Source: Sycon ciliatum (Eukaryota > Porifera > Calcarea > Leucosolenida > Sycettidae). From it: a stretch of DNA of 64,000 bases. The notes under the pieces are model-generated. The model saw only the letters and a list, made by a program, of their open reading frames with translations. It was not told the origin of the DNA and did not search any database. The position numbers and the translations under genes are program-made. The DNA lies in assembly GCF_964019385.1 (NCBI RefSeq), contig NC_088643.1, positions 14,947,035 through 15,011,034 on the forward strand, read 5' to 3'. Positions within the stretch are counted from its first letter, which is position 1, and the number at the start of each line of letters is the position of its first letter. Positions 53,901 through 63,689 of the stretch are shown piece after piece.

Positions 53901-54363
53901 ACGGCGAGGAGACAACAATTTGATAACCGCAATCAATAATACAAGCTGAATCGACATTGGTGTACACTTTATTCATGCAATGTAAAACTGTGGAGACAAT
54001 GTGAAATAAAACGATGAAAATGTGAAGAAATGGTGTAGAGAAAATAAGGATTCAAACAAGTTTTCGTACAACACTCATCAGGAATCTTCGTTGTACTAAA
54101 GGACACTGAAAACAAAAATTGAACTATTATAGAAAATCTAAGTTAGATAAATAACACTAAGAACACTAAGAACAACAGCAGTGAAATTTACAAGCGTGAA
54201 TTTTAACAATGAAAGCGAGAGCAATAACGAATGCGTGTACTAACAATAAACTTGCACCTGAAAAATGAACAAAGAAGAGAAAGAAAGAAGGAAGGACAAA
54301 GTGATAACAAAAAACAGCAGTACATTACACCTAGAACATTAATGGCCAAGCTTGGCCGCACCA
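53901..54363 (-). mobile_element. Penelope-like terminal repeat with hammerhead ribozyme
   Basis: Nearly identical to 60245-60640 and homologous to other Penelope-like termini in the window (GGAGACAACAATTTGATAAC start). No ORF. It carries a predicted hammerhead at 54049-54090. It ends where the hAT element's target begins. Confidence 0.7.
54049..54090 (-). ncRNA. type I hammerhead ribozyme (predicted)
   Basis: On the minus strand the core CUGAUGA and GAAA are both present. Stem I pairs GAUUC with GAAUC. Stem II GUG/UAC closes a UUG loop. Stem III is AAC/GUU with UU, a CUUG-type tetraloop. Cleavage is expected after the U of a UUU triplet. Very short stem III is the form reported for hammerheads in Penelope-like elements. 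Confidence 0.65.
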
Positions 54364-54371
54364 AACATGAC

Positions 54372-55905
54372 TAGGGTCCAGCGGATATTGCTCCGAAAAT
54401 GTTTATATAATGCTAACCATAATGCTCCAAAACGGCCTTATAATGCTGATTATAATGCTTCGGCAAGGGATATAATGCTCTTCGTTTGGTACAAAAATGG
54501 AAGAAAGTCTGCACATTGTCAAACTTCCAGGAAATTATGCATATCGTCGATCTGCATCTGAAGCTGCCACCTTATCTCTCACGAGCTACACCACTTTTTA
54601 GCACTATAAGACATGATCGCTTCTCCATTGATTGCTCTCCATTCCAACTTTGATGCAAGGTTGTGGCAGAATAGTCGGTGTATCAAATATTTCCCCTAAT
54701 TATCCATGTAGTGAGAGATGAAACCATTATTGCAGGCAGTCATTCATTGTTGGGATGAAGTTAATCTTGGCAAATAGTATTCCTGCCTGCAGACAAGCTG
54801 TCACTGCGTCCACTCTGTGAATAATGTCTTCATCTGAAACACCAGACGTGAGGCCAGCTCCTGAGATCCGATCTCAGATGGAGAGCCCTCCCATTTGCGG
54901 AAATCCTGAAAACACGTGGTCAGAAGTTATTTTGCCACTCTACATCCTTTGCTTGTGCTCTCATCTTCTTCTTGAGATGGTGTGTAGACGTATGGCTTGC
55001 CACTATACTCCTCCTTTCTGATAGCATTTGACTGTAGGCCTGGCATTACTACCGTCAACAACTAACTGTACGTGCTTCATCAGGAAAGTAAGACAGGCGC
55101 TGCAGAGCAATCGACTTGGTACTGAGTCCATGAGAAATTCTAGTTCTTTTCGAGCCTCCTGAGCTGAACTCGGCAAAGGCAGCCTGAGTTCTTTTGGAAC
55201 GAGCTATTTCTGTTTATAGCCGCTTCTTCATCCTGGTCCAAATTTAGCAATGCATCAGTGTCTACGTCAGTATTGCTAGAGATGCTATCGCCAGAGCCTC
55301 TGGCACGACTAGAAAACTCTTCTTCGTCTTTTTGATATTCACTTCGCGTATGTCTCCTCCATAGCTCTCCATTGTTCTAAAAGTAAAAGAAACCTCGTAA
55401 ATAATTCCTCCGGATTTGTGTCACTTGAACTGCCTCGGCCTCGGTTGGGCATGCTTCACAAATGGCTTGTATACATTTACCTGACCACATCGCTACAATC
55501 ATAACGTTTTTATGTAGCAATAGTTATGTAGCGTTAGTGCTAAAGGTGTTACGTGTCTACACAATCACAAAGTCATGCACCGGTACAATGCATAGTGCTC
55601 AAATGCCCGGAAAGGGCGGAGCGTAGTACGCAATGGGTACACAAAAGGAGTAAAATAGGGCTGTTTCGTTGTTACTCAGAGTTTCATGGCAAAAACCAAC
55701 CATCAGACAACATCTCATGATCATGATTGTAGCCGATTGTTGCCAAAAACCTGGGATTTCCCTATATTATCCACTATGAAACTCGTTATGCCGCTCAAAC
55801 CTCACATAATGCTCGTTTTGTTCCTTTCTAATGCTCCATAATGCTCTGATGCTCGGATAGTCGTATAATGCCGAATATAATGCCGGCATTATCCGCTGGA
55901 CCCTA
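54372..55905. mobile_element. non-autonomous hAT-like element
   Basis: Ends TAGGGTCCAGCGGATA in inverted orientation with 8-bp target duplication AACATGAC (54364-54371 and 55906-55913). Both ends are crowded with ATAATGCT/ATAATGCC subterminal repeats, probably transposase-binding sites. The 1.5-kb interior has no intact transposase; only decayed short frames remain. Confidence 0.82.
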
Positions 55906-56079
55906 AACATGACACGTTACTTGAACAATTTCAACCCAATTATACTATCTTTCTGTACACACAAATTAGGCTTATACAGACGCTAATAGATGGCTTCCAA
56001 GACTTTTAACTGTAGTCCATAACCACGACGACCACGGCACAATAAAGTGAAAGAAGAGTCGGAATACGAATTGCAACAA

Positions 56080-56345
56080 TCAGCACTAGCCAGCAGATGA
56101 TTGTACACTGAAGACTTGCTACCACGAAACCTTCGCAAAACCCTAACATTCTCACCGGCACTCTCACGATCACTACCATCGTCGCTCTCCGACTCATTGC
56201 TCCCTTCAGTCTCTTTTCAGTTTCTTTCATCGGTTCCGACCGTTGGAATGCACTCCCCGCTGCAGTCCGCTTATGCTCTTCACTGCACCTATTCCGTATT
56301 TCAGTACTTTCATTTCATGATTATTATGAAATGACCCAAAGGCAA
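56080..56345 (+). pseudogene. non-LTR element C-terminal fragment
   Basis: One plus-strand frame reads SFIGSDRWNALPAAVRLCSS then LHLFRI, the terminal block of non-LTR ORF2 proteins. Upstream sequence is degraded. Confidence 0.6.
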
Positions 56346-56459
56346 TGTGCCTATCTAGGGGTTCATTTGATTGAAAGAACAGTAGATGTAGATGTATGTA
56401 CGAAGACAAGTAGGGATTGATGAGGAGAGAAATGGGGAAAATCAACTGCAAGGTGGCGG

Positions 56460-56816
56460 AATTCCGTTGATTGCATAAGCATGGTCAGCTGTAAATTTCC
56501 TGAGGGCAGCTTTGAACTTATAGAGCGAGGCTTCCGATGTTAGACTGGGGGGTAAACAGTTCCATAGAATAGCAGTTCGGAAAATGAAGAGAGACTTGAT
56601 TTTATTTGGTCGTCGGCGCGTCGCTCACTATTCGTAATCTTGAAATGGAAATCAGCAAGGTAATCACGATGATGGAAAACATATCTGTGAAAAGTAGTGA
56701 GACTGATGATTTGACGACGATAGGCTAGTGACTCAAGGGAGCATTTAGAATTTAAGACAGATTTGGAAGAAGTGTAATCAAATGCAATTTTTTCCTTTTT
56801 CAGTAGAGCTCTGGTA
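56460..56816 (-). pseudogene. C-terminal part of interrupted non-LTR reverse transcriptase
   Basis: Continues the protein cut at 58858. On the minus strand it reads ARFTRALLKKEKIAFDY..., then LESLAYRRQIISLTTFHRY and, after a frameshift, ILWNCLPPSLTSEASLYKFK. The hAT element 56825-58849 separates it from the RT domain. Confidence 0.7.
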
Positions 56817-57398
56817 AACCTTGCTAGGCCTTGACAGATTATGCTAATATTTTCGTGAAATTATGCTTTTTGCATTGCTGAAAAAATTGCAGAATTATGC
56901 TATTTTTATGCTATAAGTTATCATATTATGCCGCATTATGCTCACATATGCTGCTAATGTATTATTATTATTTTTTTTTTAAAGAGGTCGGAGGCGGATA
57001 ATACTTTAAAACGAAGGTAAGTTATGGGTCGCAAATATCCACGCAAACACACATCCAGTCATAATAAGGCACTTGTCATAAGTATCCGAACGTTTTCGGT
57101 CCCTTCTCATCAAGGATTATACAGGGAATGGCTCAAGCTGGAAAGACTAAAACTTATATAGCGTAAAGATAATTAGATAACAACACTCGTGACAAGGTGG
57201 AAAATTATCAAGTTTAGCACGACACAAAACTCGAAGGAAAATAATAATAGTGACAACAACATAGTGAGCAAATTAAGTTACATTGTTACCACCTCGACGA
57301 GGAGTAACACCAAACAATTGTAGCGACAACACATTTTCTTTCTGTACGCAAAGTTCAGGATCGTACAGGAAGTTCAGGAAGTTCAGGATCGTCAACAT

Positions 57399-58115
57399 GT
57401 GCCGTTAAGTTGTGTTCCGCTTGATGCGCGCGATTGTCGTCCTCGCCGTGGTCGTCCTCCAAAATGTGCTGTCCAGTCCATCGGTGGATCTTCCTCTTCC
57501 CGTGAAGATGTGACTGCATGCCCGTCCTCCTCTGCGTGTGTAGGACACGGGCCAGCTGAGAACAGCATAAAAGATGGTGAAAGACCCACACGTAAACCAC
57601 CGAAACTGACAAAGGATCTGTCGGCGTCGGAAAGGGTGACGAGAAGCCAAGTGAAAATACGGACTGATGAGGACGAACGTACAACGACAACGGAAGTGAC
57701 AACAACAGTCAATATTCGAAAACGTGGTAGACCGCGAAAACTAACCTCAATATCGGACACCGGACAAGTTGGAGTAAGAAGCTCAATAGAAATCCGCAAT
57801 GGAGGAGACGTAACGGAAAGGACACCGGGTATCGCGCACCCAACGGTTAGTGTCAAGAAACGTGGAAGGCCGCGGAAACGCGAAGAGACAGATAGTGGTG
57901 ATGCCACGAAGAGGCGAGATGACGGGACATTGGAGGAGACAACACCCAATGGAGCTAAGAATCGCACTTCGTCAATCAAGCAACATCTGTCAGCCCGTAC
58001 CAATTGTCGTGAGTTGTACAGTGATAATGTTTTCTCAATATTGTCACGTGGTAGATGTGCGTTACATTTGGCTGTGTTAGAAGCTTTGTATATCCGTAAG
58101 AAAATTATTATTATT
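57399..58115 (+). pseudogene. Penelope-like ORF C-terminal fragment with AT-hooks
   Basis: About 235 codons. Three AT-hook-like motifs (RRGRPPK near residue 15, KRGRPRK twice at about 107 and 153) are followed by a C-terminal block SVFSILSRGRCALHLAVLEA-like (FSILSRGRCALHLAVLEALY). This matches the tail of GIY-YIG Penelope-like proteins; the RT and nuclease core are gone. An ATT microsatellite follows at once, a common junction for this class. Confidence 0.65.
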
Positions 58116-58160
58116 ATTATTATTTATTCGGAACGACGCTTCACGCAGCTTCATTATAGC

Positions 58161-58393
58161 AACTTGTATTGTGGCAACACTGGCCAACACTCAGATGCAC
58201 TGCTTCTTCACACAGCTGAACAATTCTTCTTTCTTCTCAACGTTTCGGTCACTCTGACCATCTTCAGGATGAAGATCCTGAAGATCCTGAAGATGGTCAG
58301 AGTGACCGAAACGTTGAGAAGAAAGAAGAATTGTTCAGCTGTGTGAAGAAGCAGTGCATCTGAGTGTTGGCCAGTGTTGCCACAATACAAGTT
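58161..58393. repeat. large palindrome with 109-bp arms
   Basis: Arms 58161-58269 and 58285-58393 are essentially perfect inverted copies around a GAAGATCCT-repeat centre. ATT microsatellites flank it. It looks like two Penelope-like termini head to head. Confidence 0.88.
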
Positions 58394-58857
58394 ATTATTA
58401 TTATTATTAACTTGTATTTTACTAGGGTGTTTCCCACAGACCTATGGTCTTCTTACGGGAGCCCCTAGGAAGGTTATGCATGAGCAAATAAATGAGCGGT
58501 AATCGTATAATGGTTCTGTGCAAAATAACAGGGGAATTTTTTTGTAGAGGGTGTTGTACTGTAGTAGCACAAGTTCAACGGGGTCAACGCACCATCCAAC
58601 CTAGCTACGACCGTCATTGATTGTAGTGGACTGGACATGTTATCAAGGGAGTCGTAAACCTACGACTTCCTGGTGCATCTACATGTACTTGTACTTGTAG
58701 AACATGTACAACTGTGTGGAATTTGATGCGAACAGGCAAATTATTCCAATTTTATGCGATTAGTATGCAATTTGCCTCGAATTATGCGATTATTCGATTT
58801 TGGTAGGAATTATGCGAAAAATTATGCTAGCACAATCTGTCAAGGCCTAAACCTTGC

Positions 58858-60074
58858 CTGTAATTGATCAAGAGTGGTCATGGGTTTCTTATTAGATCCA
58901 AACGACCACACCGTACAGCTATATTCGATCACAGGTCTTACGAACCCTTTGTACAGTATGATCATTGCCGAAGGCGTAAGTTGCTGGGACATTATTGACA
59001 GTAGGTGCACTCGATATCTGAACTTCGAAGTTATTGAGGCGACATGTTTGCGGAAATCCAGGTTGTCGGTCAAGGTGATGCCAAGATGTTGCAGTTCAGA
59101 AACCACCGTTAATGGCTCATTGTACATTTGGTATTGGATTCCTGCAGTAGGTGTATCATTGATAGCTCTATGGCACAGCACGGATGTCTTGCTTGCTGAG
59201 AATTCACCTCCATTGTTCCTGCCCCATGTTTGACATGCATCGAGATCAGACTGCATGTTCGCTCTACCGGCGAGGGTGTCTTCAGGTTTGTAAGCCAGTA
59301 GGAGGGTGACATCATCTGCAAATAGATATTCTGTGCAATGTTGCATAGCGTGGGGCAGGTCATTTATATAGAGTAGGAATAGGAGTGGTGAAAGGTGGGA
59401 ACCTTGAGGCACTCCGCAGTTGATGTTCCGCTTCTTCGATTTAGTGCTATGTACCTTCACTTCAATTTGTCGATCCCCTAAGAAGCTCTTCAGCCATTTT
59501 ACTGACGAAGCTGTAGCAATCTTACCGAATTTCTTTAGGAGTATAGAGTGGTCGACCCGGTCGAATGCTTTCCTGAAATCTAGAGATATCAGGTCAAAAT
59601 TAGTGCCATTATCAATATTTACAGCCATTGATTGGGTTAGCAAGATAAGTTGGTCCGTTACAGACTTGTTGCGTACATATGCGAATTGACCTTTAAACAT
59701 TACACCATGGGTCATCAAGTATCGAAGTAGACGTTCCGAGAGAATCTTTTCCATTAGTTTTCTATGCATGGGAGAAGGGATATAGGCCTGTAATTGGTAG
59801 GCTCTTTGGCGCAACCTCTATTCTTGTACACCGGTATTACGGTGGATGATTTCCAGGAGGACGGGAACACACCATCATCAAGGCTGTAGTTGAACAATAC
59901 TGATAGTGATTGGGAAAGGATGTCTGCGAATTGCTTTAGTACACGGTTTGTCAGGTTGATGTCTGATGATGATTTATGTTGTTGCAGCCTCCTTGCTGCA
60001 TCGAAGACGTCAATAGGGCGTATGTTTCCGAATCCAAATTTGTTTCCATCGACGTCGGCTTCATTGATTGTCAT
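58858..60074 (-). pseudogene. non-LTR reverse transcriptase interrupted by hAT
   Basis: Two overlapping frames (shift near 59770) give LNYSLDDGVFPSSWKSST-like finger sequence, NYRPISLLPCI, LISLDFRKAFDRVDH, GVPQGSHLSPLLFLLYINDL, catalytic FADDVTLL and YKGFVRPVIEYSCTVWSF, ending DQLQARF exactly at the hAT target duplication. It is related to the 34-kb copy. The N-terminal endonuclease is absent. Confidence 0.85.
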
Positions 60075-60244
60075 ACTAGTTGCTACAGTATTCGGCGGCG
60101 TTCACTGAGTGGTGCATTGGCGGGCAAAGAAGGTACACAGCGTTTCGGCCTTCGCTTGATCTGTTTTGTGAATTTCATTGCCGTTCTGCAGGTCTCTAGG
60201 GTACCCTGTAAGAAGGCCTTAGGCCTGTGGGGATTGCCCTATCA

Positions 60245-60640
60245 AAATTTTGATAATAATAATTTGATAACCGCAATCAGTAATACAAGCTGGATCGACA
60301 TATGTGTACACTTTATTCATGTTAAATGTACAACTGTGCCTGTGGAGACAATGTGCAATAAAACGATGAAAATGTGAAGAAATGGTGTAGAGAAAATGAG
60401 GATTCAAACAAGTTTTCGTACAACACTCATCAGGAATCTTCGTTGTACTAAAGGACAATGAAAACAAAATTGAACTATTAAATACTAGTCTATTATAGAA
60501 AATCTAAGTTAGATAGAGAAATAACACTAAGAACACTAAGAACAACAGCAGTGAAATTTACAAGTGTGAATTTTATCAATGAAAGCAAGAGCAATAACGA
60601 ATGCGTGTACTAACACTAAATATTGCCTATGCTGTTGGCA
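60245..60640 (-). mobile_element. Penelope-like terminal repeat, second hammerhead copy
   Basis: Starts AATTTGATAACCGCAATC and parallels 53901-54363 over almost its full length. It abuts the 5'-truncated end of the neighbouring reverse transcriptase. Confidence 0.7.
60401..60442 (-). ncRNA. type I hammerhead ribozyme (predicted), second copy
   Basis: The core and all three stems are identical to the copy at 54049-54090 although flanking bases differ. Confidence 0.65.
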
Positions 60641-60869
60641 GCCTGTTGCTCATTAGGATTTTGGCAAATTCTATCCTTCGCTTTCATATAACTGGGCCAG
60701 GAACCCGTTTGAACTTGCGAAGTAAAATAAAATCAATCATCAATCAACTTGCAACTGAAAAATGAACAAAGAAGAGAAAAGGGACAAAGGAAACACCCTA
60801 GTAAAATAAAAGTTAATAATAATAATAATAATAAATAATAATAAAGTGATATACTGATAACAAATAACA

Positions 60870-60942
60870 GCAGTACAGTACACCTAGAAAATTAACGGCC
60901 AAGCTTGGCCGTTAATTTTCTACATGTAGGTGTAATGTACTG
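60870..60942. repeat. imperfect palindrome centred on AAGCTT
   Basis: About 34-bp arms meet at GGCCAAGCTTGGCC. The left arm matches the end of the Penelope-like terminal repeat near 54330-54355, so this is an inverted duplication of that end. Confidence 0.8.
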
Positions 60943-61038
60943 CGTTTTTTGAGTTTTTTTAGCTGAAAAAGTGCTAAAATCTGTTTGCTCATGCATGTTT
61001 CATCACAGTTTCATTCAGAGTGCTCGATGGGCCTTGGC

Positions 61039-61478
61039 TAGGCCCAGACAGATCCTGCCGGCAATTCTTTCGGCAAAATATCGAAGAATTGAAAGAGCGG
61101 AAATTGCCGGCAAAATCGGAGCAAAATATCGAGATGTTGGGTCAAATCGATGCCTGATACTTGGATTTCCTTGGTTCAGCAGGATACACTGCCCAGGACG
61201 AGATCATGTCACCGAAATATCACTGGGATTCACTGTGGATTCACATAATTTTGGAAGAACTCAGGACACGTGCGTGGAAATCCGTGTTAAGAAACTGACC
61301 CTGCGATTTTATGAAACGTTGTACGGGATTGTACGGGAATTGGATAAAATACACGTTTTTCCGGAGCAAAATGGAGCAAAATATCGAGATTCTTGTGCCA
61401 GGCTCGGCAAAATATCGAAGATTTCGCAGCAACATTTTGCGGCAAAATATCGAGGCGAGCGGAGCAGAATCTGTCTGG
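61039..61478. mobile_element. 440-bp hAT-like MITE
   Basis: Ends TAGGCCCAGACAGATCCTGC and, reversed, CCAGACAGATTCTGC. The 8-bp sequence GCCTTGGC flanks it on both sides (61031-61038 and 61479-61486). GGCAAAATATCGA motifs recur near both ends. The terminus is related to that of the 56825-58849 element. Confidence 0.68.
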
Positions 61479-61841
61479 GCCTTGGCACGCCGCTCTTTCG
61501 GGGGGGGGGCAACAAGTTGGTGAAGCTTGTACCCGGTGTACACAATACTGTAAAAGTGGTTTTTTTGAATTTTACTTCCTGTTTTGCCTTTCGAGGACCC
61601 ATAAATGGAAGAGTGCGTGTTCATTTCTCAGCTTGGGTTCATATCTGAACATGTATCATGGCTTATACTTCACTGAAAAAGAGCACTTTTTGCCTGTTTT
61701 CACTGAAAAAGAGCACTTTTTCAGCATATTTTGAGGGACGCGAAAAGCACTAAGTGCGAATTAAAAGAGCACCTTTGGGGAAGGGCTATTCGTAGTTCAA
61801 CGTAGACGGCATGGAAAATACTAGAAAATCATGATAATAAT

Positions 61842-62312
61842 ACGAAGTAGTGGTTGCGACTTCGGCGATGATTTGTAAGAAAGTGTTTGCTCCCCACACA
61901 GGAGCTCGCGCTATTCCGCCGACTTTACTTGACACTTGACTGACTCACGACTGCCATCCAGAGCACACGAGAAGTCCATCGAACCTTCGACTCGGCAAAC
62001 CTTCCAGAAAGCACCACTCCCTGCTCAATACACAGTGTTTCGGGGAATTCACCCCTCATCAGTTGAGCTTGAGTAGGCTGAGGAAGATTGTGCCTGAAGA
62101 GCACCACTTATATAGTGCTCTCCAGGCACAAACATCACCAGGGATACAAACTTACAGAGACGCTCCGTTTCCAGCGCGACAAACACCTCGTGAACACCAA
62201 ATAGCAGCGTGAGTCAGTGTCGCTCGTGGACGGTGAGACATCGTGAGTCAGTCAAGTGTCAAGTAAAGTCGGCGGAATAGCGGCTCCGGTGTGGGGAGCA
62301 AACCCTTTCTTT
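61842..62312 (-). mobile_element. TIR element carrying a hammerhead ribozyme
   Basis: Inverted arms at 61877-61950 and 62241-62311 share AAGAAAG(T/G)GTTTGCTCCCC and continue for ~70 bp with a 2-base indel. The whole is bracketed by direct CATGATAATAAT repeats (61830-61841 and 62313-62324). No ORF. The interior holds a complete hammerhead on the minus strand. Confidence 0.72.
62023..62068 (-). ncRNA. type I hammerhead ribozyme (predicted, best copy)
   Basis: On the minus strand: stem I GCUCAA with UUGAGC (6 bp), core CUGAUGA, stem II GGGG/CCCC closing UGAAUU, core GAAA, and stem III ACA/UGU closing CUG. The predicted cleavage is after the A of a GUA triplet, at 62029. Every invariant core base is present. 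Confidence 0.78.
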
Positions 62313-62329
62313 CATGATAATAATGCTAA

Positions 62330-63400
62330 TTTTATTCTGCTATTGCTCCATAATGCCAGCAAAACCGCAATACGGGCCCGTACGCCGGCCGTGTGTTGTG
62401 AATTTTACCTTACAATTATGCCCTATTAAAAATGTAATAACTAATAATAATAATCTCATAGTTTGGACGCACTCCCGCCTCAATGCACTAATGCTACATG
62501 ACTGGACAAACATCAGCTGCTCCCACCCCACATTTGACGTGTAGTAGCCAAAACTTCCATATTTGGGTATAATGCCACTTTTGTGGAAATGTAGTGTTAT
62601 AATGCTAGCATAATGCTCCTTGCAAATCGCACACTATAATGCTACTTATAAATCTAGCTTTATCCGCCTGCAGGCCTACTCATCGCCAAACTTGCCCCCC
62701 AAGGACCTTAGGTCTCTGCCTTCCGCGACTTCGAGCCCGAAGCCTATCGCCTCCGACCCCAGACATTTGACTCAGGAGTCGGGACTCCTTATATTTTTAG
62801 TCACAAACCACTCTCGGTTGCCGAGGCCTGTGTGTTGTGAATTTTGCCTTACAATAATCTCATAACACTAGCAATATTCCATCTGACATCGGAAATGACA
62901 TTACAAGGTCTTTATTGTATATCCGACACTGCTGCCTGCCTGACGTCAGTGACGATCGATTTTGAGTGTAAGTCACGACCCAAGTGCCTCCTGACTCTGA
63001 TCTCTTTGGCGAGTAGCTGGTCCAGAAGTAAGAACCTCGTGCAAAGCATCTGGGCAGCATTCTGGGCACTCGAATCGAGGTGCTGATCGCACAAACACAC
63101 TCACACGGATGATTTGTTTTTGTTTTTCATCCGATGTATCCAACACTTCATAATTCAGACTACTTCTTATGAGTACTAATAATTAGGTTGGGCTAATTTT
63201 GGCCATGGTCGTTCCCAACATGCCGATATCATCGTTCATGTCGTCAAAGTGGGTCCGTGCGTGGGGCTGAATGGATAGTTGGATCAACTATGTAACTACT
63301 TTGGTGCTTTGAGTCGGTGCTTTGCTGTTCACCGTCGCTCTACTTCGTTGTGATCGGTTCGGCCAGTAGCTCTGACTGAGCTCCGCTGCTACCACTAGAT
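62330..63400. other. unassigned repeat-rich region
   Basis: No supported gene. A ~36-bp segment (TGTGTTGTGAATTTT and following) occurs at about 62391 and 62822. ATAATGC-type motifs cluster at 62325-62360 and 62566-62645, resembling subterminal repeats of the hAT element at 54.4-55.9 kb, but no TIR pair could be defined. Confidence 0.45.
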
Positions 63401-63404
63401 ATGG

Positions 63405-63552
63405 CATGTTCTGTATTTCTTTCCTTGGCGCTGATAGGTGGAATTCTCTGCCTGTCTCGTGTCGTCAGGTTGAGCATCTATCCGTTTTTGTTCCGCTCTG
63501 TAAAGAGCACTTAGGGTTCCCTGTAACAAGACGGCAACGTATGTAGGGACTT
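63405..63552 (+). pseudogene. non-LTR element C-terminal fragment
   Basis: The plus strand reads SFLGADRWNSLPVSCRQVEH and then LCKEHLGFPVTRRQRM before a stop, the typical ORF2 end. A tail GGTTCCCTGTAACAAG...TTCCCTATCAA resembles that at 60191-60246. Confidence 0.6.
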
Positions 63553-63613
63553 CCCTATCAAGATAATAAATTCTACTACTAATATTCTACTAGGAAACCT
63601 AACAATTAATTAT

Positions 63614-63653
<40 letters not shown>

Positions 63654-63685
63654 CGTTGTTGTTGTTGCTGCTGCTGCTGCTTTTG
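63614..63685. repeat. TTG/CTG microsatellite
   Basis: About 24 TTG and CTG triplets, similar in composition to 755-1245. Confidence 0.93.
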
Positions 63686-63689
63686 CTGT

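Larger units (their letters stand above)
56825..58849. mobile_element. hAT-like element inserted in a reverse-transcriptase gene
   Basis: 2025 bp with inverted ends TAGGCCTTGACAGATT(A/G)TGCTA and an 8-bp duplication AACCTTGC (56817-56824 and 58850-58857). Subterminal ATTATGC motifs are frequent at both ends. No hAT transposase is present. The interior is a Penelope-like fragment, so the element was itself invaded. Confidence 0.85.

Noticed and set aside
55070..55100. CTGATGA on the minus strand
   Set aside because: No second core element or stems.
57080..57120. UUGAUGA...GAAA hammerhead-like segment on the minus strand
   Set aside because: The invariant C of the core is U and stem II does not pair.
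58285..58320. CUGAAGA-UGGUC...GACC-GAAAC as a hammerhead
   Set aside because: An extra base lies between the core and stem II, and no stem III or stem I can be formed; kept only as a Penelope-like terminus motif.
61241..61734. Overlapping frames on both strands
   Set aside because: They run through a hAT-like MITE with repeated GCAAAATATCGA motifs; no protein features.
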